NCBI GenBank assembly: GCA_937892865.1
Contig: CALBJG010000162.1
Span: 1-31,446 of the forward strand
Source: an uncultured Clostridia bacterium
GTDB lineage: Bacteria; Bacillota; Clostridia; Oscillospirales; Oscillospiraceae
Reading direction: 5' to 3'
Length of the DNA stretch: 31,446 nt
The position numbers and the translations under genes are program-made. The first letter of the stretch is position 1. Every line of letters starts with the position of its first letter. This document shows, piece after piece, positions 15,757 to 22,994 of this stretch. The notes beneath the pieces were generated by a model, which made no database searches, was not told the DNA's origin, and worked only from the letters and a program-made list of their open reading frames with translations.

Positions 15757-16560
15757 ATGCGCTATAAATATGATCACGACTATCATATTCACTCCTATTT
15801 ATCTACTTGCGCAACAGACCCTGCGCAGACACCACAGCGAATTTTGGATTATGCAGAGGAATATGGCCTGCGTGAAATTGTTTTAACAGACCATTTTTGG
15901 GATGAACGCGTCAGCGAACCCTGCGATTGGTATAAACCGCAGAATTTTGCCTGGATCAGTCAGTCAAGACCTTTACCCCAGTCGGAAAATGTTCGTTTTC
16001 TGTTTGGCGCAGAGGCAGATATGGACAAGGATATGCGTATTGGTGTATCCAAAGATCGTTGGGACGAGTTTGATTTTGTTGTTGTTGCAACTACCCATAT
16101 GCATCACGAAAATTTCAGTATCAGTGATGAAGACGGCGCGACACCTGAAAAACGCGCAAATGCCTGGATACGCCGCTTGGAAAGTTTACTGTCACGGGAT
16201 CTACCGTTTTATAAGATCGGTATCGCCCATCTGGTGGACAGTACTATCTCCCGGGATAAGGAAATGACGCGGAAAACACTGATGTTATTGCCTGATCAGA
16301 AACTGGAAGAGGTTTTCAAAGGTTGCGCAACTGCCGGTGTGGGCGTTGAACTCAATTTTTCTAACTTCCGTTTTCGGGAAGGGGAAAAGGAAAATATTTT
16401 GCGTATTTTTAGTATTGCAAAAGCAATGGGTTGCAAATTCTATTTAGGCAGCGATATTCACCGCCCTATTGGATTCCCCTGGGTAAAACCGGTTCTTGAA
16501 AATGCAATTGATCTTCTTGAACTTACTGAGAAAGATAAATTTCATATTACATACAAATAA
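15757..16560 (+). CDS. PHP-domain phosphoesterase inside the pyr operon
   Basis: The PHP superfamily contains metal-dependent phosphoesterases such as histidinol phosphatase and polymerase exonucleases. This 267-residue protein has a complete set of PHP motifs: H10 and H12 in DYHIHSYLS, D45 and H46 in LTDH, E86 in FGAEADMD, H114 and H116 in TTHMHH, H158 in IAHLVD, and D233 with H235 in GSDIHRP. The start at 15757 is set by AGAGAGGTG; longer forms would run back into pyrF. It lies 14 bases after pyrF and about 33 before pyrE, so it is co-transcribed with UMP synthesis genes. It has no known part in that pathway. It could hydrolyse a side product or nucleotide, or be a histidinol-phosphatase relative. 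The substrate is unknown. Confidence 0.85.
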   Translation: MRYKYDHDYHIHSYLSTCATDPAQTPQRILDYAEEYGLREIVLTDHFWDERVSEPCDWYKPQNFAWISQSRPLPQSENVRFLFGAEADMDKDMRIGVSKDRWDEFDFVVVATTHMHHENFSISDEDGATPEKRANAWIRRLESLLSRDLPFYKIGIAHLVDSTISRDKEMTRKTLMLLPDQKLEEVFKGCATAGVGVELNFSNFRFREGEKENILRIFSIAKAMGCKFYLGSDIHRPIGFPWVKPVLENAIDLLELTEKDKFHITYK

Positions 16561-16593
16561 TAAATGCTGCACTGCAGCGGAATGGAGATAGAA

Positions 16594-17250
16594 ATGGAAA
16601 CTTACAAAAGAGAGTTTATTCAATTTCTGCAAAGCGCAGGCGTGCTGAAATTTGGTGACTTTACTGCCAAGTCCGGTAGAAAAATTCCTTATTTCATCAA
16701 TGCCGGTATGATCAAAACCGGTGACGAGATCGCAAAACTGGGCGAGTTCTACGCTAAGGCATATTTCGAAAAGATTGGCAACAAAAAGACCGTTCTGTAC
16801 GGTCCTGCCTACAAGGGTATTTCTATTGCGGTTTCTGCGGCTGTTGCGCTTTCTAAAAATGGCTTGGATGTGCCATTCTTCTTTAATCGCAAGGAAGTTA
16901 AGGATCACGGCGAAGGCGGCGTGTTTGTTGGTTATGTGCCTCAGGCAGGTGAAGAAGTGGTTATTGTGGAAGATGTGATCACCGCCGGCACTGCCATTCG
17001 CGAGAGTATGGCGATTCTCAGCGGTTTGGAAAATGTGAAAGTAGCCGCTACTTTTGTTATGGTTGACCGGAAAGAAAAGGGTAAGACCGAGAAGTCCGCT
17101 ATGGCGGAAGTAGAAGAGGAATTTGGCTTCCCGGTATACTCCGTTGTGGATGTATATGATATCATTGAGTATCTGGAAGAGGATGAAGTAAATGCTGAAA
17201 ATGTGGCTCGAATCCGCAACTATCTGGCGGTGAACGGAGCGAAAGTATGA
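16594..17250 (+). CDS. pyrE: Orotate phosphoribosyltransferase
   Basis: PyrE joins orotate to PRPP, giving OMP for PyrF. The 218-residue protein shows the PRPP-binding loop VVIVEDVITAGTA at 122-133 and the catalytic loop region with FNRKEVKDHGEGG at 97-109. The frame opens at an ATG at 16564, but GGAG at 16584-16587 is six bases before the ATG at 16594 and lies inside the longer version, so the shorter start is preferred. Its stop overlaps the pyrB start by four bases. Confidence 0.95.
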   Translation: METYKREFIQFLQSAGVLKFGDFTAKSGRKIPYFINAGMIKTGDEIAKLGEFYAKAYFEKIGNKKTVLYGPAYKGISIAVSAAVALSKNGLDVPFFFNRKEVKDHGEGGVFVGYVPQAGEEVVIVEDVITAGTAIRESMAILSGLENVKVAATFVMVDRKEKGKTEKSAMAEVEEEFGFPVYSVVDVYDIIEYLEEDEVNAENVARIRNYLAVNGAKV

Positions 17251-18335
17251 GAAGTCTGATCGATATTGTTGACTTTTCCGTGGAGGAATTGGATCAACTG
17301 ATCCATACTGCCTGCGATATCAGTGAAAACCCGGATAAGTACTCGGAATGCTGCAAAGGAAAGAAACTTGCTACGTTGTTTTTCGAACCTTCCACCCGTA
17401 CTCGCTTGAGTTTTGAGGCTGCTATGATGGAATTGGGCGGCAATGTGATCGGTTTCAGCGAAGCAGGTTCCTCTTCTGCTGCAAAGGGTGAAAGCATCGC
17501 AGATACCGCTAAAATGATCAGTTGCTACGCTGATATTATGGCAATGCGTCATCCCAAGGAAGGCGCGCCTTATGTGGCATCTAAAAGCGCTTGGATCCCC
17601 GTTATCAACGCAGGTGACGGCGGACACTGTCATCCCACTCAGACATTGGCAGATCTTTTGACTATCTATCGTGAACTCGGCAGATTGGAGAATCTGACTG
17701 TTGGCTGTTGCGGTGACCTGAAGTATGGCAGAACAGTCCATTCTTTGCTCAGCGCCATGGGTCGCTATAAGAACATCAAAGTTGTTTTGATTTCTCCTGA
17801 AGAACTGAAACTTCCCAAGTATGTCAAATACGAAGTGTTGGATAAATACGGTATGGAGTATGTGGAAACAGACTCTTTGGAAGATGCGATTCCGGAACTG
17901 GATGTTCTGTATATGACCCGTATCCAGCGGGAGCGTTTTGATAGTTTTGACGAGTATGAGCGTCTTAAAGACAGTGACATTCTTACAGTGGAAAAAATGC
18001 AGGCGGCAAAACCCACAATGCGCGTACTGCATCCGCTGCCCCGTGTCAATGAAATCAGCGTTAAGGTGGACAATGATCCCAGAGCGGCATATTTCCGTCA
18101 GGCATTGAACGGAAAATATATGCGTATGGCATTGATTCTGAAGTTACTGGAAGAAGCCAAAACACCCAAAGTATGTGAAAACTCTGCTGATTGGAAAGTG
18201 GATGAACTGATTTGCGATAACCCCCGTTGCATTACATCAACGGAACAGGAATTGTCGCATATTTTTAAGTGTGTCAGCCCTGAAAATGGTATTTACCGCT
18301 GTATTTATTGCGAATCCAAAAAGGTTGTAAAATAA
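17247..18335 (+). CDS. pyrB: Aspartate carbamoyltransferase with a C-terminal PyrI-like zinc domain
   Basis: PyrB joins carbamoyl phosphate and aspartate, the committed step of UMP synthesis. Residues 1-303 are a full catalytic chain, with FFEPSTRTRLSFE (carbamoyl phosphate binding), the GDGGHCHPTQTLAD segment and LHPLPRVNEI. A further 59 residues follow. They contain C323 and C328 (CDNPRC) and C352 and C355 (CIYC). The spacing x4, x23, x2 is the same as that of the zinc ligands of E. coli PyrI (C109, C114, C138, C141). The tail is therefore the zinc domain of the regulatory subunit joined to the catalytic chain, without PyrI's nucleotide-binding domain. I infer a role in oligomer assembly without CTP/ATP control. 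No separate pyrI is in the window. It is the last gene of the operon. Confidence 0.93.
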   Translation: MRSLIDIVDFSVEELDQLIHTACDISENPDKYSECCKGKKLATLFFEPSTRTRLSFEAAMMELGGNVIGFSEAGSSSAAKGESIADTAKMISCYADIMAMRHPKEGAPYVASKSAWIPVINAGDGGHCHPTQTLADLLTIYRELGRLENLTVGCCGDLKYGRTVHSLLSAMGRYKNIKVVLISPEELKLPKYVKYEVLDKYGMEYVETDSLEDAIPELDVLYMTRIQRERFDSFDEYERLKDSDILTVEKMQAAKPTMRVLHPLPRVNEISVKVDNDPRAAYFRQALNGKYMRMALILKLLEEAKTPKVCENSADWKVDELICDNPRCITSTEQELSHIFKCVSPENGIYRCIYCESKKVVK

Positions 18336-18346
18336 CGAAGAATTAA

Positions 18347-18400
18347 CCCCCGGTTTATATGCCGAATTTTCCACAAAAACGGCATTAAAACCGGGGGCTT
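18347..18400 (+). terminator. Hairpin terminator after pyrB
   Basis: A long two-part stem. The outer arms are CCCCCGGTTT at 18347-18356 and AAACCGGGGG at 18388-18397; the inner arms are TGCCG at 18360-18364 and CGGCA at 18380-18384. The T-run behind it is short (CTTTCG), so it may work less tightly than a classic terminator. It separates the pyr operon from the purE promoter. Confidence 0.75.
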
Positions 18401-18444
18401 TCGTGTATAAAAAGTAAAAAATGTTAAAAGCGGTTGGTTGATTC

Positions 18445-18473
18445 TTGACAGTGCTTTTTCGCCATGTTAAAAT
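18445..18473 (+). promoter_or_regulatory. Promoter of the purine operon
   Basis: A perfect TTGACA (18445-18450), a 17-base spacer and TAAAAT (18468-18473), with TG one base upstream (extended -10). Transcription would begin near 18480, just before the riboswitch aptamer. Confidence 0.8.
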
Positions 18474-18487
18474 GTCTTTGTATTGAA

Positions 18488-18613
18488 TATACTGCTTTCT
18501 GCGACTGACGGAAATAGTGGGTTACCACGTGGGAACAGAAAGTATTGGCGGAACACCGCCAATTAGCCGACCGTCTGGGCGCATTTAGCTTTTTGGGCTG
18601 AGTGCGCTCTTTT
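18488..18613 (+). ncRNA. ZTP (pfl) riboswitch with terminator, leader of the pur operon
   Basis: ZTP riboswitches sense the AICAR derivatives ZMP and ZTP, which build up when 10-formyl-tetrahydrofolate is short, and switch on purine and one-carbon genes. The visible parts fit. A closing stem pairs 18495-18501 with 18536-18542; a GACTGACGG segment follows; there is a small GTGG/CCAC hairpin at 18517-18528 and a linker hairpin (GGCG/CGCC, 18547-18560). The conserved 3' element GCCGACCGTCTGGGC is at 18566-18580. The expression platform is visible too: 18577-18589 can instead pair with 18597-18609 as a 13-bp terminator stem followed by TTTTGTT, so ligand binding to the 3' element would prevent termination. 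The position before purE supports the call. Confidence 0.9.
18577..18613 (+). terminator. Riboswitch-controlled intrinsic terminator before purE
   Basis: The stem pairs 18577-18589 with 18597-18609 (13 bp including several G-T pairs) around a seven-base T-rich loop, followed by TTTTGTTGT. Its 5' arm uses the last four bases of the aptamer's conserved 3' element, so aptamer and terminator are mutually exclusive. Confidence 0.8.
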
Positions 18614-18645
18614 GTTGTACTTTACACTTCACAGGAGGTTTTGCT

Positions 18646-19134
18646 ATGAAAAAAGTTGGTATCATTATGGGCAGCGACAGCGATCTGCCGATCATTCAAA
18701 AAGCAGTTGACATCCTCAAGGGTTTCTCTGTACCCTATGAGGTTCACATTTATTCTGCACATCGTACACCCGTCGAAGCTAGGGATTTTGCACTTTCTGC
18801 AAGAGACAATGGCTTCGGCGTTTTGATTGCAGCAGCGGGTATGGCTGCTCACCTCGCAGGTGCAATTGCTGCCAATACCACTTTGCCGGTGATTGGAATT
18901 CCTTGTAAAGGACCTGTGCTGGACGGCATGGATGCTTTGCTTTCTACAGTTCAAATGCCTACGGGTATCCCGGTAGCCACGGTTGCGATAAACGGCGGCG
19001 CAAATGCAGCGCTTCTGGCGCTGCAGATTTTGGCTGTTACAGATAGCGAACTTGCTGCCAAATTAGATGAAAAACGTGCAAACGACGCTAAGGTCGTCCT
19101 TCAGAAGGATGCCGGTGTCATGGATAAACTTTAA
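18646..19134 (+). CDS. purE: N5-carboxyaminoimidazole ribonucleotide mutase (PurE, class I)
   Basis: Class I PurE moves the carboxyl group of N5-CAIR to give CAIR, normally after PurK has made N5-CAIR from AIR. The 162-residue protein has MGSDSDLPII near the N-terminus and YSAHRTP near 44-50, both diagnostic. The LP after SDSD is the class I form; class II (direct AIR carboxylase) differs there. AGGAGG precedes the ATG. It is the first gene after the riboswitch. No purK is present in the operon. Confidence 0.95.
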   Translation: MKKVGIIMGSDSDLPIIQKAVDILKGFSVPYEVHIYSAHRTPVEARDFALSARDNGFGVLIAAAGMAAHLAGAIAANTTLPVIGIPCKGPVLDGMDALLSTVQMPTGIPVATVAINGGANAALLALQILAVTDSELAAKLDEKRANDAKVVLQKDAGVMDKL

Positions 19135-19155
19135 TCAACAAAGGAGAATTTTATT

Positions 19156-19842
19156 ATGGAAAAGAAACTTGTTTACACCGGTAAGACCAAGGATGTATTT
19201 GCCCTTGAAAACGGAAACTACTTGCTAAAGTTTAAGGATGATTGCACCGGCAAGGACGGCGTGTTTGACCCCGGCGAAAATGCTGTTGGCTTGACCATTG
19301 AAGGTGTCGGTGATGTAAACCTGCGTATGTCCATTTACTTCTTCGAGAAGATCAACGCTGCAGGTATTAAGACACACTATGTCAGCGCTGACCTGGCAAA
19401 CACCACCATGGAAGTTCTTCCCGGTAAGGTATTCGGCAAGGGTCTGGAAGTCATCTGCCGTTATAAGGCGGTCGGTTCTTTCTATCGCCGCTACTCCGAC
19501 TACTGTGTAGAAGGCCAGGATCTGCCTGCCTATGTGGAAACCACCTTCAAGAACGATGAAAAGGGCGATCCGCTGGTCACTAAGGACGGCCTTGTGGATT
19601 TGGGCGTTATGACCGCTGAGCAATATGATGATCTGAAGGCAATGACCCAGGCCATTACCAAGATCGTTGCTGACGATCTGAAAGAAAAAGGCTTGGATAT
19701 GTATGACATTAAGTTTGAGTTTGGTTACGATGCTGACGGAAAAGTGATGCTCATTGATGAGATCGCTTCCGGCAATATGCGTGTCTACAAGGACGGTCAG
19801 TATATCGATCCTATGACTCTGAATAAACTGTTTTTTGCATAA
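19156..19842 (+). CDS. purC: SAICAR synthetase
   Basis: PurC condenses CAIR with aspartate using ATP. The 228-residue length is normal and the N-terminal KLVYTGKTKDVFAL strand pair and KFKDDCTGKDG loop are typical. At the C-terminus, where most PurC proteins have a DEISPDTCR-like segment, this one reads DEIASGNMRVYKDG. It therefore belongs to a divergent subgroup that keeps the leading DE and the R but not the SPD. AAGGAG stands before the ATG. It lies 21 bases after purE. Confidence 0.93.
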   Translation: MEKKLVYTGKTKDVFALENGNYLLKFKDDCTGKDGVFDPGENAVGLTIEGVGDVNLRMSIYFFEKINAAGIKTHYVSADLANTTMEVLPGKVFGKGLEVICRYKAVGSFYRRYSDYCVEGQDLPAYVETTFKNDEKGDPLVTKDGLVDLGVMTAEQYDDLKAMTQAITKIVADDLKEKGLDMYDIKFEFGYDADGKVMLIDEIASGNMRVYKDGQYIDPMTLNKLFFA

Positions 19843-19863
19843 TTTACCCTGAAGGAGTGTACC

Positions 19864-21288
19864 ATGGGAGGCTTTTTTGGAATTGCGTCCAAACGCGAGT
19901 GTATGACGGAGGTTTTCTTTGGCGTGGATTATCATTCCCACTTGGGAACGCGTCGCGCCGGTCTTGCTGCTTACGATCCTAAGATCGGTTTGCAGCGGGT
20001 GATCCACAATATTGAAAATTCACCTTTCCGGACAAAGTTTGAGCATGTTTTAGAAGAAATGCAGGGCACCTCAGTTATCGGCTGTATCAGTGATACCGAT
20101 CCCCAGCCTTTGCTGATCCGTTCCTGCCTCGGCACATTTGCGATCTCCACGGTTGGTATTGTCAATAATGCTGCTGAACTGATCGACCAGTACCTTTCAT
20201 TCAGCGGCGGTCACTTTGATGCCATGACCGGTGGCAAGGTGAATTCTACTGAACTGGTGGCGGCATTGATCAGCCAAAAGAGCAGTTATGTAGAAGGAAT
20301 CCAGTTTGCGCAGCGGGTGATCGAAGGCACAGCAAATATTCTGATTTTGACAGATGACGGCAAATTGATTGCTGCCCGTGACCGTTTGGGCAGAATCCCG
20401 GTTCAGATCGGTAAGGATGCGGATGGCTATTGCGCATCGTTTGAGGAGTTCGCTTTTACTAAGTTAGGCTACGAAAAGATTAAGGAACTTGGCCCCGGCG
20501 AAATTGTTGAATTGACCCCTGATAGTATGACCCAACTTGCCGCGCCCGGTAAGGAAATGCGGATATGCGCATTTTTGTGGAGTTATTATGGTTACCCCAA
20601 TTCTACATACGAGGGCGTGAATGTGGAAACCATGCGCTACCGCAATGGCGCTGCCATCGCTGACCGGGATATGGAGCAAGGCAGATCAATGGATATTGAT
20701 TATGTGGGTGGCGTTCCGGATTCCGGCACACCCCATGCCATTGGTTACGCAAACCGTACCGGCAAACCCTTTGCCAGAGCCTTTATCAAGTATACACCTA
20801 CCTGGTCCCGTTCTTTTACCCCAGCAAAGCAGTCAGACCGGAAAAAGATTGCTAAGATGAAGCAGATCCCGGTCCATGAGTTGATTGTTGGTAAAAATCT
20901 GCTGTTTGTGGATGACTCTATCGTCCGCGGCACACAGTTGCAGGAAACGGTCGAATTTCTTTATGACAATGGCGCGAAATCTGTGCATATGCGTTCTGCT
21001 TGCCCGCCGATTATGTATGGCTGTAAGTATTTGAATTTCTCCCGCTCCACCAGTGATATGGATCTGATCTCCCGCCGGGTGATTGTGGAACTGGAAGGAG
21101 AGGAAGGCCTCAAGCATATCGATGAATATGCCGATGGCAATACGGAGCGCGGCAAAGCAATGCGTAAAACCATCTGCGATAAATTCAAGTTTGCCTCTTT
21201 GGGTTTCCAAACCATTGATGGCGTAGTCAAGGCCATCGGAATTGAGCCCTGCAAACTTTGCACATACTGCTGGAACGGCAAAGAATAA
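19864..21288 (+). CDS. purF: Amidophosphoribosyltransferase homologue with inactivated glutaminase domain
   Basis: PurF starts purine synthesis by making phosphoribosylamine from PRPP and ammonia released from glutamine. In this 474-residue protein the synthetase half is intact: PRPP loop FVDDSIVRGT at 348-357. Cysteines match the iron-sulfur ligands of B. subtilis PurF (C235, C387, and two of C463, C466, C469). The glutaminase half is not. The chain starts MGGFFGI where active enzymes have a cysteine nucleophile after the methionine. The HNGNLTN oxyanion segment reads TVGIVNN (96-102), and the SDSE segment reads NSTE (127-130). GAAGGAG fixes the start, so the cysteine is not hidden upstream. 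It is either an ammonia-using enzyme, one supplied by another glutaminase, or a regulatory homologue. It is the only purF in this operon. Confidence 0.9.
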   Translation: MGGFFGIASKRECMTEVFFGVDYHSHLGTRRAGLAAYDPKIGLQRVIHNIENSPFRTKFEHVLEEMQGTSVIGCISDTDPQPLLIRSCLGTFAISTVGIVNNAAELIDQYLSFSGGHFDAMTGGKVNSTELVAALISQKSSYVEGIQFAQRVIEGTANILILTDDGKLIAARDRLGRIPVQIGKDADGYCASFEEFAFTKLGYEKIKELGPGEIVELTPDSMTQLAAPGKEMRICAFLWSYYGYPNSTYEGVNVETMRYRNGAAIADRDMEQGRSMDIDYVGGVPDSGTPHAIGYANRTGKPFARAFIKYTPTWSRSFTPAKQSDRKKIAKMKQIPVHELIVGKNLLFVDDSIVRGTQLQETVEFLYDNGAKSVHMRSACPPIMYGCKYLNFSRSTSDMDLISRRVIVELEGEEGLKHIDEYADGNTERGKAMRKTICDKFKFASLGFQTIDGVVKAIGIEPCKLCTYCWNGKE

Positions 21289-21308
21289 CTTAAAGGAGTT
21301 TCTGAAAA

Positions 21309-22355
21309 ATGGAAAAAAGCTATTCTGCAAGCTACGCTGCGGCAGGCGTGGATATTACCGCCGGTTACCGCGCGGTGGAACTGATGAAAAAACATGTAAA
21401 GAGAACCCGTAACGAAGGCTGTCTGGACGATGTGGGCGGTTTCGGCGGTTGCTTTGGCTTGCCGGTTGCCGGTATGGAAGAGCCTGTGCTGGTTTCCGGT
21501 ACTGACGGCTGCGGCACAAAGGTTAAACTTGCGATTCTGATGGATAAACACGATACCATCGGTATTGATGCAGTGGCAATGTGCGTAAACGATATTATCT
21601 GTGTCGGTGCAAAACCGTTGTTCTTCCTGGATTATATTGCCTGCGGCAAGAATATCCCCGAGAAGATCGCTGAGATCGTCGGCGGCGTAGCTGAAGGTTG
21701 TGTTCAGTCCGGTGCTGCGTTGATTGGCGGTGAAACGGCTGAGCATCCCGGTATGATGCCGGTGGAAGAATATGACTTGGCTGGCTTTGCTGTTGGTATT
21801 GTAGATAAGAAGAAAATTCTGGACAATTCCAGAATGGCAGCAGGTGATATTGTGATTGCACTGCCCTCTACCGGTATCCATTCCAACGGCTTTAGTCTGT
21901 GTCGTAAGGTGTTTGATATCGACAACAATAACCCTGAATTGTATGTCCCCAAGACTGAATTGGGCGGCAGAACCACTGCTGAGGCACTGCTGACACCTAC
22001 CAAGATTTATGTGAAGCCGGTTTTGGCTTTGTTGGAGAAGGTAGATGTAAAGGGCATCAGCCATATTACCGGCGGCGGCTTCTATGAAAATATTCCCCGC
22101 AGCATTCCTGACGGTTTGGGCGCAGTGATCGACCGTAGTGCAGTCAGAGTATTGCCTATCTTTGATTTGATCGCTAAAACGGGCAATATTCCCGAGCGCG
22201 ATATGTTCAATACCTATAATATGGGTGTAGGTATGAGCATCGTCGTGCCTGCTGATCAGGTAGAATTGGCAATTGAAACACTGAAAGAAAACGGTGAGGA
22301 TGCTTACGTGATCGGTAAGATCGTTGCATCCGATGAGAAAATTGTCATCGAATAA
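21309..22355 (+). CDS. purM: Phosphoribosylformylglycinamidine cyclo-ligase (AIR synthetase)
   Basis: PurM closes FGAM to AIR with ATP. The 348-residue protein carries the family's YAAAGVDITAG start, GGFGGCF, SGTDGCGTKVKLA, the VNDIICVGAKPLFFLDY strand, GGETAEHPGM and the C-terminal GVGMSIVV segment. AAAGGAG precedes the ATG. It lies 20 bases after purF and 18 before purN. Confidence 0.97.
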   Translation: MEKSYSASYAAAGVDITAGYRAVELMKKHVKRTRNEGCLDDVGGFGGCFGLPVAGMEEPVLVSGTDGCGTKVKLAILMDKHDTIGIDAVAMCVNDIICVGAKPLFFLDYIACGKNIPEKIAEIVGGVAEGCVQSGAALIGGETAEHPGMMPVEEYDLAGFAVGIVDKKKILDNSRMAAGDIVIALPSTGIHSNGFSLCRKVFDIDNNNPELYVPKTELGGRTTAEALLTPTKIYVKPVLALLEKVDVKGISHITGGGFYENIPRSIPDGLGAVIDRSAVRVLPIFDLIAKTGNIPERDMFNTYNMGVGMSIVVPADQVELAIETLKENGEDAYVIGKIVASDEKIVIE

Positions 22356-22373
22356 TAAAAAGGGGAACAGAGG

Positions 22374-22976
22374 ATGAAACAAGCAAGAATTGCCGTCCTG
22401 GTCTCCGGTGGCGGAACGAATTTGCAGGCATTGATCGATGCGCAAAATGCTGGTATTTTGCAAAGCGGATCGATTTGCCTTGTAATTTCCAATAATCCCA
22501 ATGCTTACGCCCTGGAACGGGCGGCAAAGGCAGGAATACCTACCGAAGTAGTTACCAAAAAACTGTGCGGTTCTCAAAGTGCATTTGAGCAGCGGATCAA
22601 AGAATTTTTAAGAATCAACAGCATTGACTTGATCGTGCTTGCCGGCTTTATGTCCATCCTCAGCGAAGATTTTACAAAAGAGTATCCAGAACGAATCATC
22701 AATGTTCATCCTTCTTTGATCCCGTCTTTTTGCGGTGTGGGGTATTACGGCCTCCGTGTCCATGAGGAAGCCCTTGCTTACGGCGTTAAAGTTACCGGCG
22801 CTACCGTCCACTTTGTCAATGAGATTCCGGATGGCGGTAAGATTTTAATGCAGAAAGCTGTGTATATTGAAGAAGGGGATACCCCCGAAATTCTCCAAAA
22901 GCGCGTTATGGAGCAGGCGGAGTGGAAAATTTTGCCCGCTGCAGTAGAAATGGTTTCTAAGGAAATGATTGGCTAA
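22374..22976 (+). CDS. purN: Phosphoribosylglycinamide formyltransferase
   Basis: PurN formylates GAR with 10-formyl-tetrahydrofolate. The 200-residue protein shows the phosphate-binding VLVSGGGTNLQAL at 8-20 and the catalytic triad N110, H112 (NVHPSLIPSF) and D153 (EIPDGG). Full length. Because this step and the AICAR transformylase both need formyl-folate, control by a ZTP riboswitch fits. Confidence 0.96.
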   Translation: MKQARIAVLVSGGGTNLQALIDAQNAGILQSGSICLVISNNPNAYALERAAKAGIPTEVVTKKLCGSQSAFEQRIKEFLRINSIDLIVLAGFMSILSEDFTKEYPERIINVHPSLIPSFCGVGYYGLRVHEEALAYGVKVTGATVHFVNEIPDGGKILMQKAVYIEEGDTPEILQKRVMEQAEWKILPAAVEMVSKEMIG

Positions 22977-22994
22977 CAGAAAGGATATAGAATA

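Noticed and set aside
18347..18397. The pyrB-purE gap hairpin as part of the riboswitch
   Set aside because: It lies upstream of the purE promoter (18445-18473), so it belongs to the pyr transcript and not to the pur leader.
19897..19905. Cys13 of PurF as a displaced glutaminase nucleophile
   Set aside because: Ntn glutaminases need the cysteine at the mature N-terminus. The residues around position 13 do not match the CGIxGI motif, and other glutaminase residues are changed too.
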